Shown here: positions 1-9,111 of the stretch, one piece after another
How the letters are laid out: each line of letters starts with the position of its first letter
Numbering within the stretch: the first letter of the stretch is position 1
Assembly (NCBI GenBank): GCA_965249775.1
Contig: OZ252253.1
Coordinates: 1,736,001-1,800,000 of the forward strand
Direction of reading: 5' to 3'
Source of the DNA: UBA822 sp965249775
GTDB taxonomy: Bacteria; Gemmatimonadota; Gemmatimonadetes; Longimicrobiales; Gaopeijiaceae
DNA length: 64,000 bases
Notes under the pieces: model-generated
Told to the model about the DNA's origin: nothing
Databases searched by the model: none
Seen by the model: the letters and a program-made list of their open reading frames with translations, nothing else
Position numbers and translations under genes: made by a program

Positions 1-383
1 CCTTGATCGTCCGTGACCCAGACGTTGCCATCCCGGTCGACGTGGAGGCCGTGAGGGCGCACGAATCGATTCGCACCAAAGCTGTTGACAAGCTTGCCCT
101 GCAGATCGAAGTGCATGATGGGCGCCAGGTCCGAACCCACACAGTCGTTCGCGCCACACCGATCGAACACCCAGATACCGGAGCCATCCGGATGAATGGA
201 AAATCCTGACGTGGCCCCGATCCGACGCCCGGGTGGCAACTGGAAGAACTCGTCGTCGATGACGTAGGCATCGCTGGGTGTGAAGCGTGCATCCGGGACC
301 TGGGGGAACGCGTTTGCAGAACAAGCGAGCAAGGCCACTGCCGCCAAGGCAAGTCGGAATGGCAGGCGATGAGGTTGAGTCAT
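1..383 (-). CDS. Secreted NHL-repeat/six-bladed beta-propeller protein, C-terminal part beyond the window
   Basis: A start codon at 383-381 opens a frame that stays open to the left edge, so only the first 127 codons are present. The first 25 or so residues are a signal peptide (basic start, LALAAVALLAC core); either a lipobox-like LLAC or the ANA-F site could be the cleavage point. Downstream are propeller-type motifs: SIHPDGSGIWVFD and then RPHGLHVDRDGNVWVTDD, the usual blade signature of NHL or amidating-lyase-like proteins. The substrate cannot be told. The gene is divergent from the PQQ dehydrogenase at 577. The propeller reading is fairly secure; any enzymatic role is not. Confidence 0.7.
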   Translation of the reverse strand, partial: MTQPHRLPFRLALAAVALLACSANAFPQVPDARFTPSDAYVIDDEFFQLPPGRRIGATSGFSIHPDGSGIWVFDRCGANDCVGSDLAPIMHFDLQGKLVNSFGANRFVRPHGLHVDRDGNVWVTDDQ

Positions 384-576
384 GAATCTCTTCTCCCCTT
401 GCCTGCGACGTGAGTGGACCGGTCACGAGCAAGCTACGAGGCGAGAGGGCGGCCAGGCAAAGGAGGGCGGCCACATGGTGCTAAGCAAGATGGCTCTCCA
501 CTTTGTACCGGTCTTTGTAGCGGTCGACCGGTCGAACGGCTGTCGTCCCGACATCATGACGCAACGGAGCCAAGCA

Positions 577-2523
577 ATGTCGAGTATTCGTGCTGGAAGT
601 TGGGTCTCGCTGGTCTGCGTCATTTCGCTGGCGTCGTGCGCACCGGACGCTGAGCCCGAACCGGGCATGGACACCGGTGCCGAGGACACCGAGTGGCTCG
701 TGAACCATGGCGACGACGCCGCGTCACGCTACTCTCCCCTCAGCCAGATCAGCCGTGACAACGTCGCAGAGCTGGAAGTGGCCTGGTATTGGGAGTCCAT
801 CGACGAGGAGCTCAAAGAGCGCAATGAGGAGGCTGGGCGGATGGGCGGGAGCTTCTGGTACGAGCCGACTCCGCTCTTGGTCGACGGAACGCTCTACACC
901 ATCACCGGCATGGGCCAGATCGCCGCGATTCACCCGGGGACCGGCGAGACCATTTGGTCGTACGATCCCAAGACATGGGAGTCGGGTCGGCCGGTCAACC
1001 TTGGCTTCATCGTGCGGGGTATTTCCTATTGGACCGATGGGGAGAGGAAGCGAATTCTCATCGGCTCCAACGACGCGTTCCTGATCTCGCTGGATACCGA
1101 AACAGGGGAGCCGGATCCCATTTTCGGGGAGGCCGGAAGGGTGGACCTGACTCGGGACTTCGATGTCATGGCCGAGGATCGCGGAGCCTTCCTGCGGGGC
1201 TACGGGGTCAACTCGCCTGTGGCAATCATCCGTGACGTGGCAGTCGTCGGCGCCTCGATTCGGGACACGCCCATAAACCGCAACGTCACACCCGGGTATG
1301 TCCGGGGCTACGACGTACGGACCGGGGAGCTGCTCTGGACCTTCCACACGATCCCGCTGCCGGGTGAGTTCGGGAACGACACCTGGGAGGACGACTCCTG
1401 GCGTACCGCCGGAGCGACCGGGGTCTGGCCGCCGATGAGCGGCGACGAAGAGCTCGGTTATGTGTATCTGCCGGTGGGGACGCCCTCCCACAACTGGTAC
1501 GGGGGCCACCGCCTCGGCGAAAATCTGTACGCCAACTCCCTCGTGTGCCTCGACGTGGAAACCGGTGAGATCGTGTGGTACTTCCAGTTCGTCCATCACT
1601 CCGTGTGGGACTACGATCCTCCGGCAGCACCCAACCTCATCGATATCACTGTGGACGGCAGGGAGATCAAGGCCGTCGCACAGGTCACGAAGCAGGGGTT
1701 TCTGTTCGTCTTCGATCGAGTGACGGGCGAGCCCGTCTGGCCCATCGGGGAGCAACCGGTCCCGCCCTCGGACATAGAGGGTGAGCGGATCCATCCCACG
1801 CAGCCGATCCCCACCAAGCCGGCTCCTTTCGAACCGAATGGAGCCTTCGAAGAGAACCTGATCGACTTCACTCCGGAGCTCAGGGCACAGGCGCTCGAAA
1901 TCTTCCAGCGGTATCGTAGCGGTCCTGTGTACACACCGCCTTCGACCCAAGGCACGATCGTCAACCCGGGGTGGGCCGGCGGCGGGAACTGGAATGGGGC
2001 TGCGTTCGACCCGGAGACCCAGTACCTCTACATCCCTTCGTATAGCGATTACACGGTCGTCGAGTTGGGTCCGCCGGAGAATCCGACGTCGGACTTCGAC
2101 TACATCTGGGGAGGCGCTCAGTCCCCGACGGTGGATGGGATACCGATCTTCAAGCCGCCGTGGGGTCGAGTCACGGCCATCGACATGAGCACCGGCGAGC
2201 ACGTATGGCAGGTTGCGAACGGCCGCGGGCCCCGAGACCACCCGGCCCTCGCCGACCTCGATCTGGGCAATCTGGGAGTCGACGGCGAGAGCTTCCCGCT
2301 CCTCACGAGCACGCTGTTGTTCACCACTGTCGACAGGCAGGGATCGCAGCCTGCGATGCTAAACGCGTACGACAAATCGACCGGTGAGATGCTGTTGGAG
2401 TTCGAGCTGCCGGGGGGCGTACACGCCAACCCGATGACTTACATGTATGAGGGCAGACAGTACCTGGTGGTCTCGGTGAATGCCGGCCAGGACGGAGACG
2501 GTGTCGTCGCCTTGGCGCTCTAG
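577..2523 (+). CDS. PQQ-type dehydrogenase-like beta-propeller lipoprotein
   Basis: A 648-residue secreted quinoprotein of the membrane glucose/alcohol dehydrogenase type, expected to oxidise a sugar or alcohol outside the inner membrane and pass electrons to a cytochrome or quinone. The start is set at 577 because GGAG lies seven bases upstream and the protein then begins with a short lipoprotein signal (LASC lipobox near residue 21). The frame is open further upstream, but that part is not protein-like. Typical family segments are VNHGDDAASRYSPLSQI near the start, GTPSHNWYGGHR, VHHSVWDYDPPAAPNLIDI and QGFLFVFDRVTGEPVWPI. It is clearly paralogous to the gene at 3422-5347. Its stop overlaps that of the convergent hydrolase gene by CTAG. 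The substrate is unknown; the PQQ cofactor is inferred from the family. Confidence 0.85.
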   Translation: MSSIRAGSWVSLVCVISLASCAPDAEPEPGMDTGAEDTEWLVNHGDDAASRYSPLSQISRDNVAELEVAWYWESIDEELKERNEEAGRMGGSFWYEPTPLLVDGTLYTITGMGQIAAIHPGTGETIWSYDPKTWESGRPVNLGFIVRGISYWTDGERKRILIGSNDAFLISLDTETGEPDPIFGEAGRVDLTRDFDVMAEDRGAFLRGYGVNSPVAIIRDVAVVGASIRDTPINRNVTPGYVRGYDVRTGELLWTFHTIPLPGEFGNDTWEDDSWRTAGATGVWPPMSGDEELGYVYLPVGTPSHNWYGGHRLGENLYANSLVCLDVETGEIVWYFQFVHHSVWDYDPPAAPNLIDITVDGREIKAVAQVTKQGFLFVFDRVTGEPVWPIGEQPVPPSDIEGERIHPTQPIPTKPAPFEPNGAFEENLIDFTPELRAQALEIFQRYRSGPVYTPPSTQGTIVNPGWAGGGNWNGAAFDPETQYLYIPSYSDYTVVELGPPENPTSDFDYIWGGAQSPTVDGIPIFKPPWGRVTAIDMSTGEHVWQVANGRGPRDHPALADLDLGNLGVDGESFPLLTSTLLFTTVDRQGSQPAMLNAYDKSTGEMLLEFELPGGVHANPMTYMYEGRQYLVVSVNAGQDGDGVVALAL

Positions 2524-3383
2524 GGACTGGTCACATATCGCGAGAACTTTTCACGGTCAGGCTCGGCCTCTTCACCATAGATGAAGCTTCGATAACGCTC
2601 GTCTCCATCGAGATAGAGCTTCAACCAGGCGATGCCGTAGCGCCCGATGGTTGCCAGATCCGTTCCGCGGGTAGTATCAGCGATGTAGTGATCGCCCCCC
2701 TCGACCTCCATGTAGACCTTGATGGTCGACTCGGGAATCGATTGGAAGTGCGGCCAGGCCTGCTCATCCACTCCCGCAATCCGATCTGCCGAGCCGGCCA
2801 TGACCAGAGTGGGAACGGTGATGCTGGTGAAGTCGCCATCCGGCTGCCAGGGCGTGAACGGGATAGCCGCCTGGATTTCATCCGGGTAGTTGTTGGCCGC
2901 GATCAGTGTGCCGCCGCCACCCATGGAATGGCCCATGATCGCCATCTTCCCGATGTCGATTCGACCCTCCAGCGGGCTTCCCGCGCGGTCGTTTTCGGCC
3001 TTCAGGATCCGCACGGCCGCGATCAACGCTTCGGCCCTCTCTTCGGGCTGGTCCCTCATGCGATCATTGGTATCCAGAGTCAGCACCGCGTAGCCGTGGG
3101 AGGCCAGGCGAGGTCCCCACCATTCGATATGGCTCTGGACCTCGGTCCACCCGGGTGCGATCGCTACGCCGCCGATCGGCGATTGAGTATCCACGGGATA
3201 ATAGACCGTGGCGTCCCCAAATTCCGGCACATCAGGAATGTCGGTGTAGGTCATCACTTCGTAGGTCCCGTCTGCAGAAAGTGAGGCGATGGTCGGGGCA
3301 GGACCCAGGTCAGCGGCTACACAGGACGCGAGCAGCAAAGCAAAGCATGGTACGCACCACCTCGCGGGAGACCGTGTCGTCAT
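2520..3383 (-). CDS. PETase/cutinase-like polyester hydrolase lipoprotein
   Basis: A 287-residue alpha/beta hydrolase that follows the PET hydrolase/cutinase family along most of its length. Visible family marks are the WWGPRLASHGYAV segment, TLDTN, the nucleophile elbow GHSMGGGG (Ser153), the TPW tryptophan (Trp179), Asp200 in SADRIAG and His232 in GGDHYI, which together form a full catalytic triad. In known PET hydrolases the oxyanion aromatic in APGYT is Tyr or Phe; here it is Trp79. The signal sequence ends in a lipobox (LLLASC, Cys21), so the enzyme is probably anchored to a membrane. After Cys21 there is no cysteine at all, so the C-terminal disulfide usual in cutinases is absent. It should cleave ester bonds; whether the substrate is a polyester, a lipid or a small ester is not decidable from sequence. 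Confidence 0.8.
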   Translation of the reverse strand: MTTRSPARWCVPCFALLLASCVAADLGPAPTIASLSADGTYEVMTYTDIPDVPEFGDATVYYPVDTQSPIGGVAIAPGWTEVQSHIEWWGPRLASHGYAVLTLDTNDRMRDQPEERAEALIAAVRILKAENDRAGSPLEGRIDIGKMAIMGHSMGGGGTLIAANNYPDEIQAAIPFTPWQPDGDFTSITVPTLVMAGSADRIAGVDEQAWPHFQSIPESTIKVYMEVEGGDHYIADTTRGTDLATIGRYGIAWLKLYLDGDERYRSFIYGEEAEPDREKFSRYVTSP

Positions 3384-3421
3384 TTCACACTCCTAGTTGT
3401 TGTCGTGGCTAGCGCCCAAGC

Positions 3422-5347
3422 TCACGGACTCGCGGGCAACGCCAGGGCGATCAATCCGGATTCTTCCCCCGAGCCGTAGGCCATAACGATAAACTGTCTG
3501 CCTTCGGCCATGTAGGTCATCGGCGTTCCGCTCGGCCTCACTGGGAGTTCGGTCGCATGCACCACCGCTCCGGTGCCCTTGTCGAACGCTCGTAGAGCGG
3601 GAGGCTGCGCGGGGCCACCACCGCGACCGCCGCCGCCACTACCACTCGCCCCCAGGAACAGCAGATTCGGAGTCAGCAGGGGACCCGTAAAGCCGCCGCC
3701 CCCCACAGGACCGGGATCGGGTATGCCGAGATCGATGAGCCGCTGGCGGATCCCATCACCGAATGGAACCATCCAGGCACGTTCTCCGGCATTGAGATCG
3801 TAGGCGGTCAGGCGGACGTACGGCGGCTTGAACAGGGGCAAACCTTGGGGCCCCCTGAGACCTTGTCCTCTCCCGCGCACGTAAGCGAAGTCTCCTCGTT
3901 CGGGATCGCCCTCCACGATCTGTACCACCATCGGGCTGGTGCGCGAGGGCACATAGAAGTATCCGGTCTCAGGATCGAACGCTGCGCCGTACCAATTCGC
4001 CCCGCCACCCCACCCCGGCATGAGGATGGTCCCGCGCAGGGACGGGGGAGTGAAGAGAGGACCGTATTCGAATTGGGACAGGATCTCCTCAGCTTCGGCC
4101 CTCAGCTCTGGCGTGAAGTCGATCAGGTCGTCGACGGTGACGCCTTGCGGCTCGAAGGCGGGGGGTTTCGTCGGAAACGGCTGCGTAGCTGCGGTGCGCT
4201 CCCCGGGAACCGTCGACTGTGGAACCGGGCGCTCCTCGATGGGCCAAACGGGCTCGCCGGTGACTCGATCGAATACGTAGACGAAACCCTGTTTGCTGAC
4301 CTGAGCAACGGCCTTGATCGGCCGGCCATCCACGGTGATGTCGACCAGCGTGGGCGCAGCGGGAATGTCGTAATCCCATAGTCCGTGGTGCACGAGCTGG
4401 TGGTGCCACAGTCGCTCACCCGTCGCAGCATCCACGGCGACGAGGCTCTCGGCAAACAGGTTGTCCCCCAGCCGGTGCCCGCCGTACCAGTCGTTCGTCG
4501 GCGTGCCAATCGGCAGGTAGACGATTCCGAGCTCGAGGTCGGCGCTCATTATGGACCACACGTTGGTGTTACCTGTGTAGGACGCAGAATTGTCCTCCCA
4601 GGTCTCGATGCCGTACTCGTCCCTCTCGGGGACCGTGTTGAACCGCCACACCTCCTCGCCGGTACGGACATCGAAGCCCCGAATGTCACCCGGTGGCCCG
4701 GTCATGTTCCGCGGGCCGTCGGAGATGGATGACCCCACGACGACGACATCACCCACCACGAGTGGGGGCGAAATGACCTGGTACGCTTGTCTGGGGACGG
4801 GGCGGCGTAGGCCCTCGGTCAGATCGATGCTGCCGTCGGTACCGAAGTTGCGCAGCGGGCGCCCGGTCCACGCATCGACCGCCCACAGGTGTGCGTCGCC
4901 CGTGGCAACGAAGATGTGTTCCGCCTCCGGGCCCGCCCAATGAGCCACGCCTCGAGTATTGAAGCCGAGGTTGGTGGGTCGCCCCGCCTCGTAGCTCCTA
5001 GGATCGAATTGCCAGAGCTGCTCGCCGGTGGCGGCGACGATCGCCGCGACCAGACTAAGAGAAGTCCGGACGTAGAGCACCCCGTGGACCATGATCGGCG
5101 TAGCCTTGAAGGCCCCCGCACCCAGCCCGTTCTCGATGAGCACCGGTGTATCCGACGAGGTCCACTGCCACGCGACCTGGAGTTGATCGACGTTGGCTAC
5201 GTTGATCTGGTCGAGTGGTGCGTACTTCGTGCTGCCGGCGTCGCCTCCGTACGCCGGCCAGGCGCCTCCCGGCGCGCCCTGTTGCGCGTAGCCCACGGTG
5301 GCCGATGTCAGGACAAGGGCCATGCTCAACACCGTCGCTGCTCTCAC
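3422..5347 (-). CDS. PQQ-type dehydrogenase-like secreted beta-propeller
   Basis: A 641-residue paralogue of the protein encoded at 577-2523, with a plain Sec signal peptide (MRAATVLSMALVLTS, cleavage near YAQQ) in place of a lipobox. The propeller starts at WPAYGGDAGSTKYAPLDQI and carries the same family blocks: GTPTNDWYGGHRLGDNLF, HHGLWDYDIPAAPTLVDI and KQGFVYVFDRVTGEPVWPI. A glycine-rich insertion (ASGSGGGGRGGGPAQ) sits near residue 580. It is expected to oxidise a sugar or alcohol in the periplasm using PQQ. It lies upstream of the esterase gene on the same strand and is divergent from the cytochrome gene at 5510, a plausible electron acceptor. The substrate is unknown. Confidence 0.85.
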   Translation of the reverse strand: MRAATVLSMALVLTSATVGYAQQGAPGGAWPAYGGDAGSTKYAPLDQINVANVDQLQVAWQWTSSDTPVLIENGLGAGAFKATPIMVHGVLYVRTSLSLVAAIVAATGEQLWQFDPRSYEAGRPTNLGFNTRGVAHWAGPEAEHIFVATGDAHLWAVDAWTGRPLRNFGTDGSIDLTEGLRRPVPRQAYQVISPPLVVGDVVVVGSSISDGPRNMTGPPGDIRGFDVRTGEEVWRFNTVPERDEYGIETWEDNSASYTGNTNVWSIMSADLELGIVYLPIGTPTNDWYGGHRLGDNLFAESLVAVDAATGERLWHHQLVHHGLWDYDIPAAPTLVDITVDGRPIKAVAQVSKQGFVYVFDRVTGEPVWPIEERPVPQSTVPGERTAATQPFPTKPPAFEPQGVTVDDLIDFTPELRAEAEEILSQFEYGPLFTPPSLRGTILMPGWGGGANWYGAAFDPETGYFYVPSRTSPMVVQIVEGDPERGDFAYVRGRGQGLRGPQGLPLFKPPYVRLTAYDLNAGERAWMVPFGDGIRQRLIDLGIPDPGPVGGGGFTGPLLTPNLLFLGASGSGGGGRGGGPAQPPALRAFDKGTGAVVHATELPVRPSGTPMTYMAEGRQFIVMAYGSGEESGLIALALPASP

Positions 5348-5509
5348 GGCTGCCTCCGATCTCCGCTGAAGTGGTCGCGTGATCCTAGTACGGGTGACTC
5401 CGTTACGGAAGAGTGGACCCGTTTCACCCCGTCATTTGTTCGCGGTCCGTTATCTTCGTATGGTGGTCTCAGATTACCGACTGGATTCCAACGCTTTGGA
5501 GGAATGACG

Positions 5510-5989
5510 ATGCGTGTACCAGTGATGGTTCTCACGGCCTGCGCCACGCTTGCGGGCGCGCTGACCGCGCAGGACCCCCCTGAGGAGACGCGCTCCAGGC
5601 AGGAGCTCGAGTCGGAAGCGGTGCGTTCGATGCGACGCATAGGGAGCATGAGCGACCTCATGGTTCACATGATCTACCCGACCACGGACGCCGTCTTCTA
5701 CATCCAGACCCGCACCCCCACCACAGAATCCGAATGGGGCCAGCTAGAAGCCAAGATTGTCACGTTCGGGGAGGCGGCCAACCTATTGCTGATGCCGGAC
5801 CGAATCCGAGAACCCGAGGCAGAGTGGATCAGCGACGCCATCCTCCTGATCGACGTCGGCAGGGCCGCGTTGAGAGCGGCTCGAAACAGGGATGTTGAAG
5901 CGCTCGCCAACCTGAACGATCAGCTCTATCGGTCCTGCGTCAGCTGTCACTCACACTTCAGGGGCGGTTACGGCTTGCGACCGGGATGA
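5510..5989 (+). CDS. Cytochrome c'-like exported protein
   Basis: A 159-residue exported protein with a signal peptide (MRVPVMVLTACATLAGALTAQ), a helical body and a single C-terminal haem motif CVSCH followed by SHFR. A haem site at the very C-terminus of a helical bundle is the layout of the cytochrome c' family. The start is placed at the second of two ATGs, because GGAGG (5498-5502) is seven bases from it but only one base from the first. Two similar genes follow at 7373 and 8007. It probably carries electrons or binds a small ligand in the periplasm; pairing with the PQQ dehydrogenases nearby is inference. Confidence 0.75.
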   Translation: MRVPVMVLTACATLAGALTAQDPPEETRSRQELESEAVRSMRRIGSMSDLMVHMIYPTTDAVFYIQTRTPTTESEWGQLEAKIVTFGEAANLLLMPDRIREPEAEWISDAILLIDVGRAALRAARNRDVEALANLNDQLYRSCVSCHSHFRGGYGLRPG

Positions 5990-7246
5990 TCATCCGATAA
6001 GCGCCTGATACACCAGCCTCTTGAACTGATCCCGGAAGGTGATGTCGCTATTCGGACGAATCTGAACCATGAACACGCCGATGAGGTCCTCCTCGGGATC
6101 CACCCAGAAAGAGGTCCCTTGGATTCCGATCCAGTTGTACTCACCTACCGATGAGGGTAGTCCATCCATGCCCGCCTCGGTCTTCACCGTGAACCCGAGC
6201 CCGAAGCTCCATCCGGGAGACAGGAACCCGGTCGGCATCCCCTCTTCCAGGTGATCGACGGTCATCAATTCGATCGTCTTGCGACCTAGGATCCGCGCCC
6301 CATCCAGCTCCCCGCCGTTGAGCAGCATTTGGGCGAACCGAGCGTAGTCCTGAGCGGTCGAGCGGAGACCCGCCCCGCCTGAGAACAGCGTGGGAGGCAA
6401 TTCACAGATGGAGGTATCGCCCGGTCCGAGCGTCCCGTCCGCCCCCAAATGTCCATAAGTCGTTGCGACCCGATCACTTTTCGAATCGGGCACTTGGAAA
6501 CCGGTGTCGTCCATACCGAGCGGGTCGAAAATCCGCTCGCGCAAGAAAACATCGAACGGCTTCCCCGAAACGACTTCTACGAGTCGGCCGAGCACGTCTA
6601 CTGCAACGCTGTAGTGCCATTGGGTCCCGGGCTGATAGAGCAGCGGAATCTCGCCCAGCTGGGCCACCATGTCCTCCAGCGTCGGCTGGTAGAGTATTTC
6701 CTGCTCCCGGTAGACCCCGTCGACGACGGTATTGGAGAGATCCCCGTACGTGAAGCCCGCCGTGTGACGCAACATGTCGTGGATCGTCACGGGTCGGCGG
6801 GCGCGCTCCGTGGGGATGTCCTGCCCCGCGGACGCCTCGGCGAGGTTGGCGACCTGAAGGTTCGCGAGCTCAGGCAGATACCGACCAATCGGATCGCTGA
6901 GGAAGAAGTGGCCCTCCTCATAGAGTGTCATCACCGCGACGCTGGCGACCGGCTTGGACATGGAACAGATCTTGAAGATGTCGTCCTCCTCCATCGTGTC
7001 ACCGGCCCCGATGTCCCGCATACCCCATGCGTCCACGTACGCGAGCCTGCCCTCTCTCAGAACCATTCCCACGCCACCCGCGATACGCCCCCCGTCCACG
7101 TAGTCCTGGAAGACGTCTCCGATACGCTGGAGTCGTTCGGATGACAGACCGACTTCTTCGGGCACCGCGAGAGGCAATCTCTGTGCTGAAACGGAGGTCG
7201 CGACCACGCTGCAAAGGCCAAGAGCAAAGGCTGCTTTTCGAATCAT
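5990..7246 (-). CDS. Serine beta-lactamase-like hydrolase (family VIII esterase type)
   Basis: A 418-residue secreted protein with signal peptide MIRKAAFALGLCSVVATSVSA. The serine-lysine pair of class C beta-lactamases and family VIII esterases is visible as SMSK (Ser95, Lys98). The second motif is Tyr212 in HYSVAVDVLG, which fits the EstB-like esterases (YSx) better than the YxN of true beta-lactamases. Other family blocks are TIHDMLRHTAGFTYG and a late GIQGTSFWVDPEEDL. It should hydrolyse esters or peptidoglycan-like amides outside the cytoplasm. It converges on the cytochrome gene at 5510-5989 with directly abutting stops. It is unlikely to be a resistance determinant. Confidence 0.85.
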   Translation of the reverse strand: MIRKAAFALGLCSVVATSVSAQRLPLAVPEEVGLSSERLQRIGDVFQDYVDGGRIAGGVGMVLREGRLAYVDAWGMRDIGAGDTMEEDDIFKICSMSKPVASVAVMTLYEEGHFFLSDPIGRYLPELANLQVANLAEASAGQDIPTERARRPVTIHDMLRHTAGFTYGDLSNTVVDGVYREQEILYQPTLEDMVAQLGEIPLLYQPGTQWHYSVAVDVLGRLVEVVSGKPFDVFLRERIFDPLGMDDTGFQVPDSKSDRVATTYGHLGADGTLGPGDTSICELPPTLFSGGAGLRSTAQDYARFAQMLLNGGELDGARILGRKTIELMTVDHLEEGMPTGFLSPGWSFGLGFTVKTEAGMDGLPSSVGEYNWIGIQGTSFWVDPEEDLIGVFMVQIRPNSDITFRDQFKRLVYQALIG

Positions 7247-7334
7247 CCCAATCCCTCGTCAGTGGCAGGGTGCGATCAGTTCCTTGAGATTAGGCCATGG
7301 GCACCAAGAGCGCGAGTCTGGGTAGGTAGTGGAG

Positions 7335-7362
7335 TTGACCTCGCCTCTGATGCTCGTATAGG
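7335..7362 (+). promoter_or_regulatory. Candidate sigma-70-type promoter of the second cytochrome gene
   Basis: TTGACC at 7335-7340 and TATAGG at 7357-7362 are separated by 16 bases. The second hexamer ends only ten bases before the ATG at 7373, so the transcript would have a leader of just a few bases. No Shine-Dalgarno sequence is seen in front of this ATG, which fits a near-leaderless message. This is motif reading only. Confidence 0.4.
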
Positions 7363-7372
7363 TTGGCGTGCC

Positions 7373-7846
7373 ATGAAAACAAGACGATACCATTGGCTCG
7401 CAGTGCCCATTCTGCTTTCCGGATGTATGGCAGCCGAGGAGCCTTACACTTCAGTTGCGGATCTCCAGGAACTCATGGCGACGGTCGTTGAGCCGGCGGC
7501 CGACTTCTATTGGGACGCGGTGGGGTGGATCACCGACGAGAGCGGCACGGAAGAAATCCGACCTAGCTCCCCCGAAGAGTGGGATTTGGTACGCAACGCG
7601 GCATTCCAGGTGGCCGAGTCCGGCAACCTCATGATGATGGGGGACCGGGCCGTGCCGGAGGACGCATGGTTCGCCTTTTCACAGTCGATGATCACCGTGG
7701 GACAGAGAGCGATCCAGGCGGCTGAGGCCCGGGACCCGATAGGCGTCTTCGACGTGGGCGCCGAGCTTTATGCCGTCTGCACCGGTTGCCATTCGACCTA
7801 TGCGGTCGAGGTCCTCCGGCCCAACGCCACCCTCGAGGGCGGCTGA
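7373..7846 (+). CDS. Cytochrome c'-like lipoprotein
   Basis: A 157-residue protein with a lipoprotein signal (lipobox LSGC at about residue 18) and one C-terminal haem motif CTGCHSTY. Its size, helical content and haem position match the neighbours at 5510 and 8007, and it shares the family segment AESGNLMMMGDR with EAANLLLMPDR of the first. ATG 7373 was chosen because the signal peptide begins there; the open frame upstream is not protein-like. It is probably a membrane-anchored electron carrier on the outer face of the membrane. Confidence 0.75.
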   Translation: MKTRRYHWLAVPILLSGCMAAEEPYTSVADLQELMATVVEPAADFYWDAVGWITDESGTEEIRPSSPEEWDLVRNAAFQVAESGNLMMMGDRAVPEDAWFAFSQSMITVGQRAIQAAEARDPIGVFDVGAELYAVCTGCHSTYAVEVLRPNATLEGG

Positions 7847-8006
7847 GGGTTGCTGCACCGTATCCTGGAGTAGCCTGGAAACACAGACGGGAGCATCGCT
7901 CGAGTCGTCGAGCGGCTATTGACAACCACTGACGCCGCCAGTTTGTTGGAGGCGTTCCCGCCTGTTCGCTATGTCTTCTCCTATAGTCTTCCTCGAAAGG
8001 TGTACA

Positions 8007-8513
8007 ATGCGATTCGTCGGCACCGCTCTTGTACTGTTGCTGACCGCGTGCGCGAGCGCGAGCACGGCAGGCCAGCCCGCTCCCGAACCCATGGGGAACC
8101 TTGCGCAGGTGATGCGGGGCATCCTGTTCACGAACTCCAACATCCTGTTCGACGTCCAGTCGATCGATCCCGCCAATCCGCCGCCAGCGGCCGCGGGGGG
8201 AGGTGCCACGGCGACCTTCTCGGGCATCTACGCGGGATGGCAGGTGGTCGAGAACGCGGCGATCGCCTTGGGCGAGGCGGCCAACCTCATCAACATCCCC
8301 GGACGCCTTTGCGAGAACGGTCGGCCGGTCCCGTTGTCACAGCCCAATTGGGCCCAGTTCACAGAGCAGCTGAAGGACGCGGCGGACGTCATGTTGGTCG
8401 CGGCGGAGGCCAGAAACCAAGAAGCCGCGAGTGACGCCACCAACGACGTCGCAGAAGCGTGTTTTGTCTGCCACGAGGTGTATCGCGATGCGCCACCACG
8501 CTGCACCCCGTGA
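8007..8513 (+). CDS. Cytochrome c'-like lipoprotein
   Basis: Third member of the local cytochrome set, 168 residues, with a lipobox (LLTAC, about residue 13) and a C-terminal haem motif CFVCHEVYR followed by one further Cys. ENAAIALGEAANLINIPGR is the block shared with the two relatives. ATG 8007 has GAAAGG (7995-8000) six bases upstream. A glycine/alanine-rich stretch (PPPAAAGGGATATF) near residue 65 is not present in the relatives. The gene stands just before the two membrane-protein genes at 8599 and 9112 on the same strand, which may be co-transcribed with it. Confidence 0.75.
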   Translation: MRFVGTALVLLLTACASASTAGQPAPEPMGNLAQVMRGILFTNSNILFDVQSIDPANPPPAAAGGGATATFSGIYAGWQVVENAAIALGEAANLINIPGRLCENGRPVPLSQPNWAQFTEQLKDAADVMLVAAEARNQEAASDATNDVAEACFVCHEVYRDAPPRCTP

Positions 8514-8598
8514 CCGTTTGCCTAGCGTCTGACATCAGCCTGGTAGTCGGTGCCCGAACCGGCGGCGCTGGGCCACACCTCACCTTGTGGGTGAGCCC

Positions 8599-9099
8599 AT
8601 GAGTCTGCGTCCCTTGTTCGAGTGGGTGGATGCATTCCCAAGCAGCATCGCCCTGCGCGAGTCGCTCTTTGCGTTCCCGGTCGCGCTGACAGTCCACCTC
8701 GTCTCGCTGGCGATGTTCGCCGGGCTCGTCGTGATGATGGACCTACGCCTCGTCGGCGTGGCGTACCGAGGCACTCCCTTCTCTGAGGTCCAGTCGCGGC
8801 TCTTTCCGTGGCAGATGGTCGCCATGGTGGTGACCTCCCTCGCCGGACTTCTGCTCTTCTACATGCAGCCGATGCGTTACTTCGGGAAGGTGATCTACTG
8901 GCTCAAGATCGCGTTGATCGTGCTGGCGAGCGTGAATATTCTCCTCTTTCACTTCATCACCTATCGCTCGATCGACAAATGGGACCTGACCAAGGCGCCC
9001 GTCGCAGCCAAGGTGGCGGGCTGGCTGTCCCTGGCCCTGTGGGGCGGTGTCGTGGCCTCCGGCCGCTTGACGGCCTACGACTGGTGGACCTACGAGTAG
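8599..9099 (+). CDS. Four-helix membrane protein, DUF6644-like
   Basis: A 166-residue integral membrane protein with about four hydrophobic helices (around residues 25-50, 70-90, 98-118 and 140-160). I recall such proteins as DUF6644 but cannot verify the assignment here. It is a paralogue of the next gene: both start with an LFEW or FFEW segment, have a DLRLVG or DVRLLG block after the first helix, and end in a W-V-GRL helix. ATG 8599 is preferred over the upstream GTG at 8587. The role is unknown; its place behind three cytochrome genes suggests a membrane partner of that electron-transfer set. Confidence 0.65.
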   Translation: MSLRPLFEWVDAFPSSIALRESLFAFPVALTVHLVSLAMFAGLVVMMDLRLVGVAYRGTPFSEVQSRLFPWQMVAMVVTSLAGLLLFYMQPMRYFGKVIYWLKIALIVLASVNILLFHFITYRSIDKWDLTKAPVAAKVAGWLSLALWGGVVASGRLTAYDWWTYE

Positions 9100-9111
9100 G
9101 CCTCCGATCTC

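Noticed and set aside
724..2241. Long open frame (505 codons) antisense to the first PQQ dehydrogenase
   Set aside because: It is a shadow of a clear quinoprotein gene in high-GC DNA; its translation is rich in Arg/Pro/Gly and shows no domain or signal.
4889..5509. Upstream extension of the first cytochrome gene
   Set aside because: The frame overlaps the divergent PQQ gene, and both the signal peptide and GGAGG place the start at 5510.
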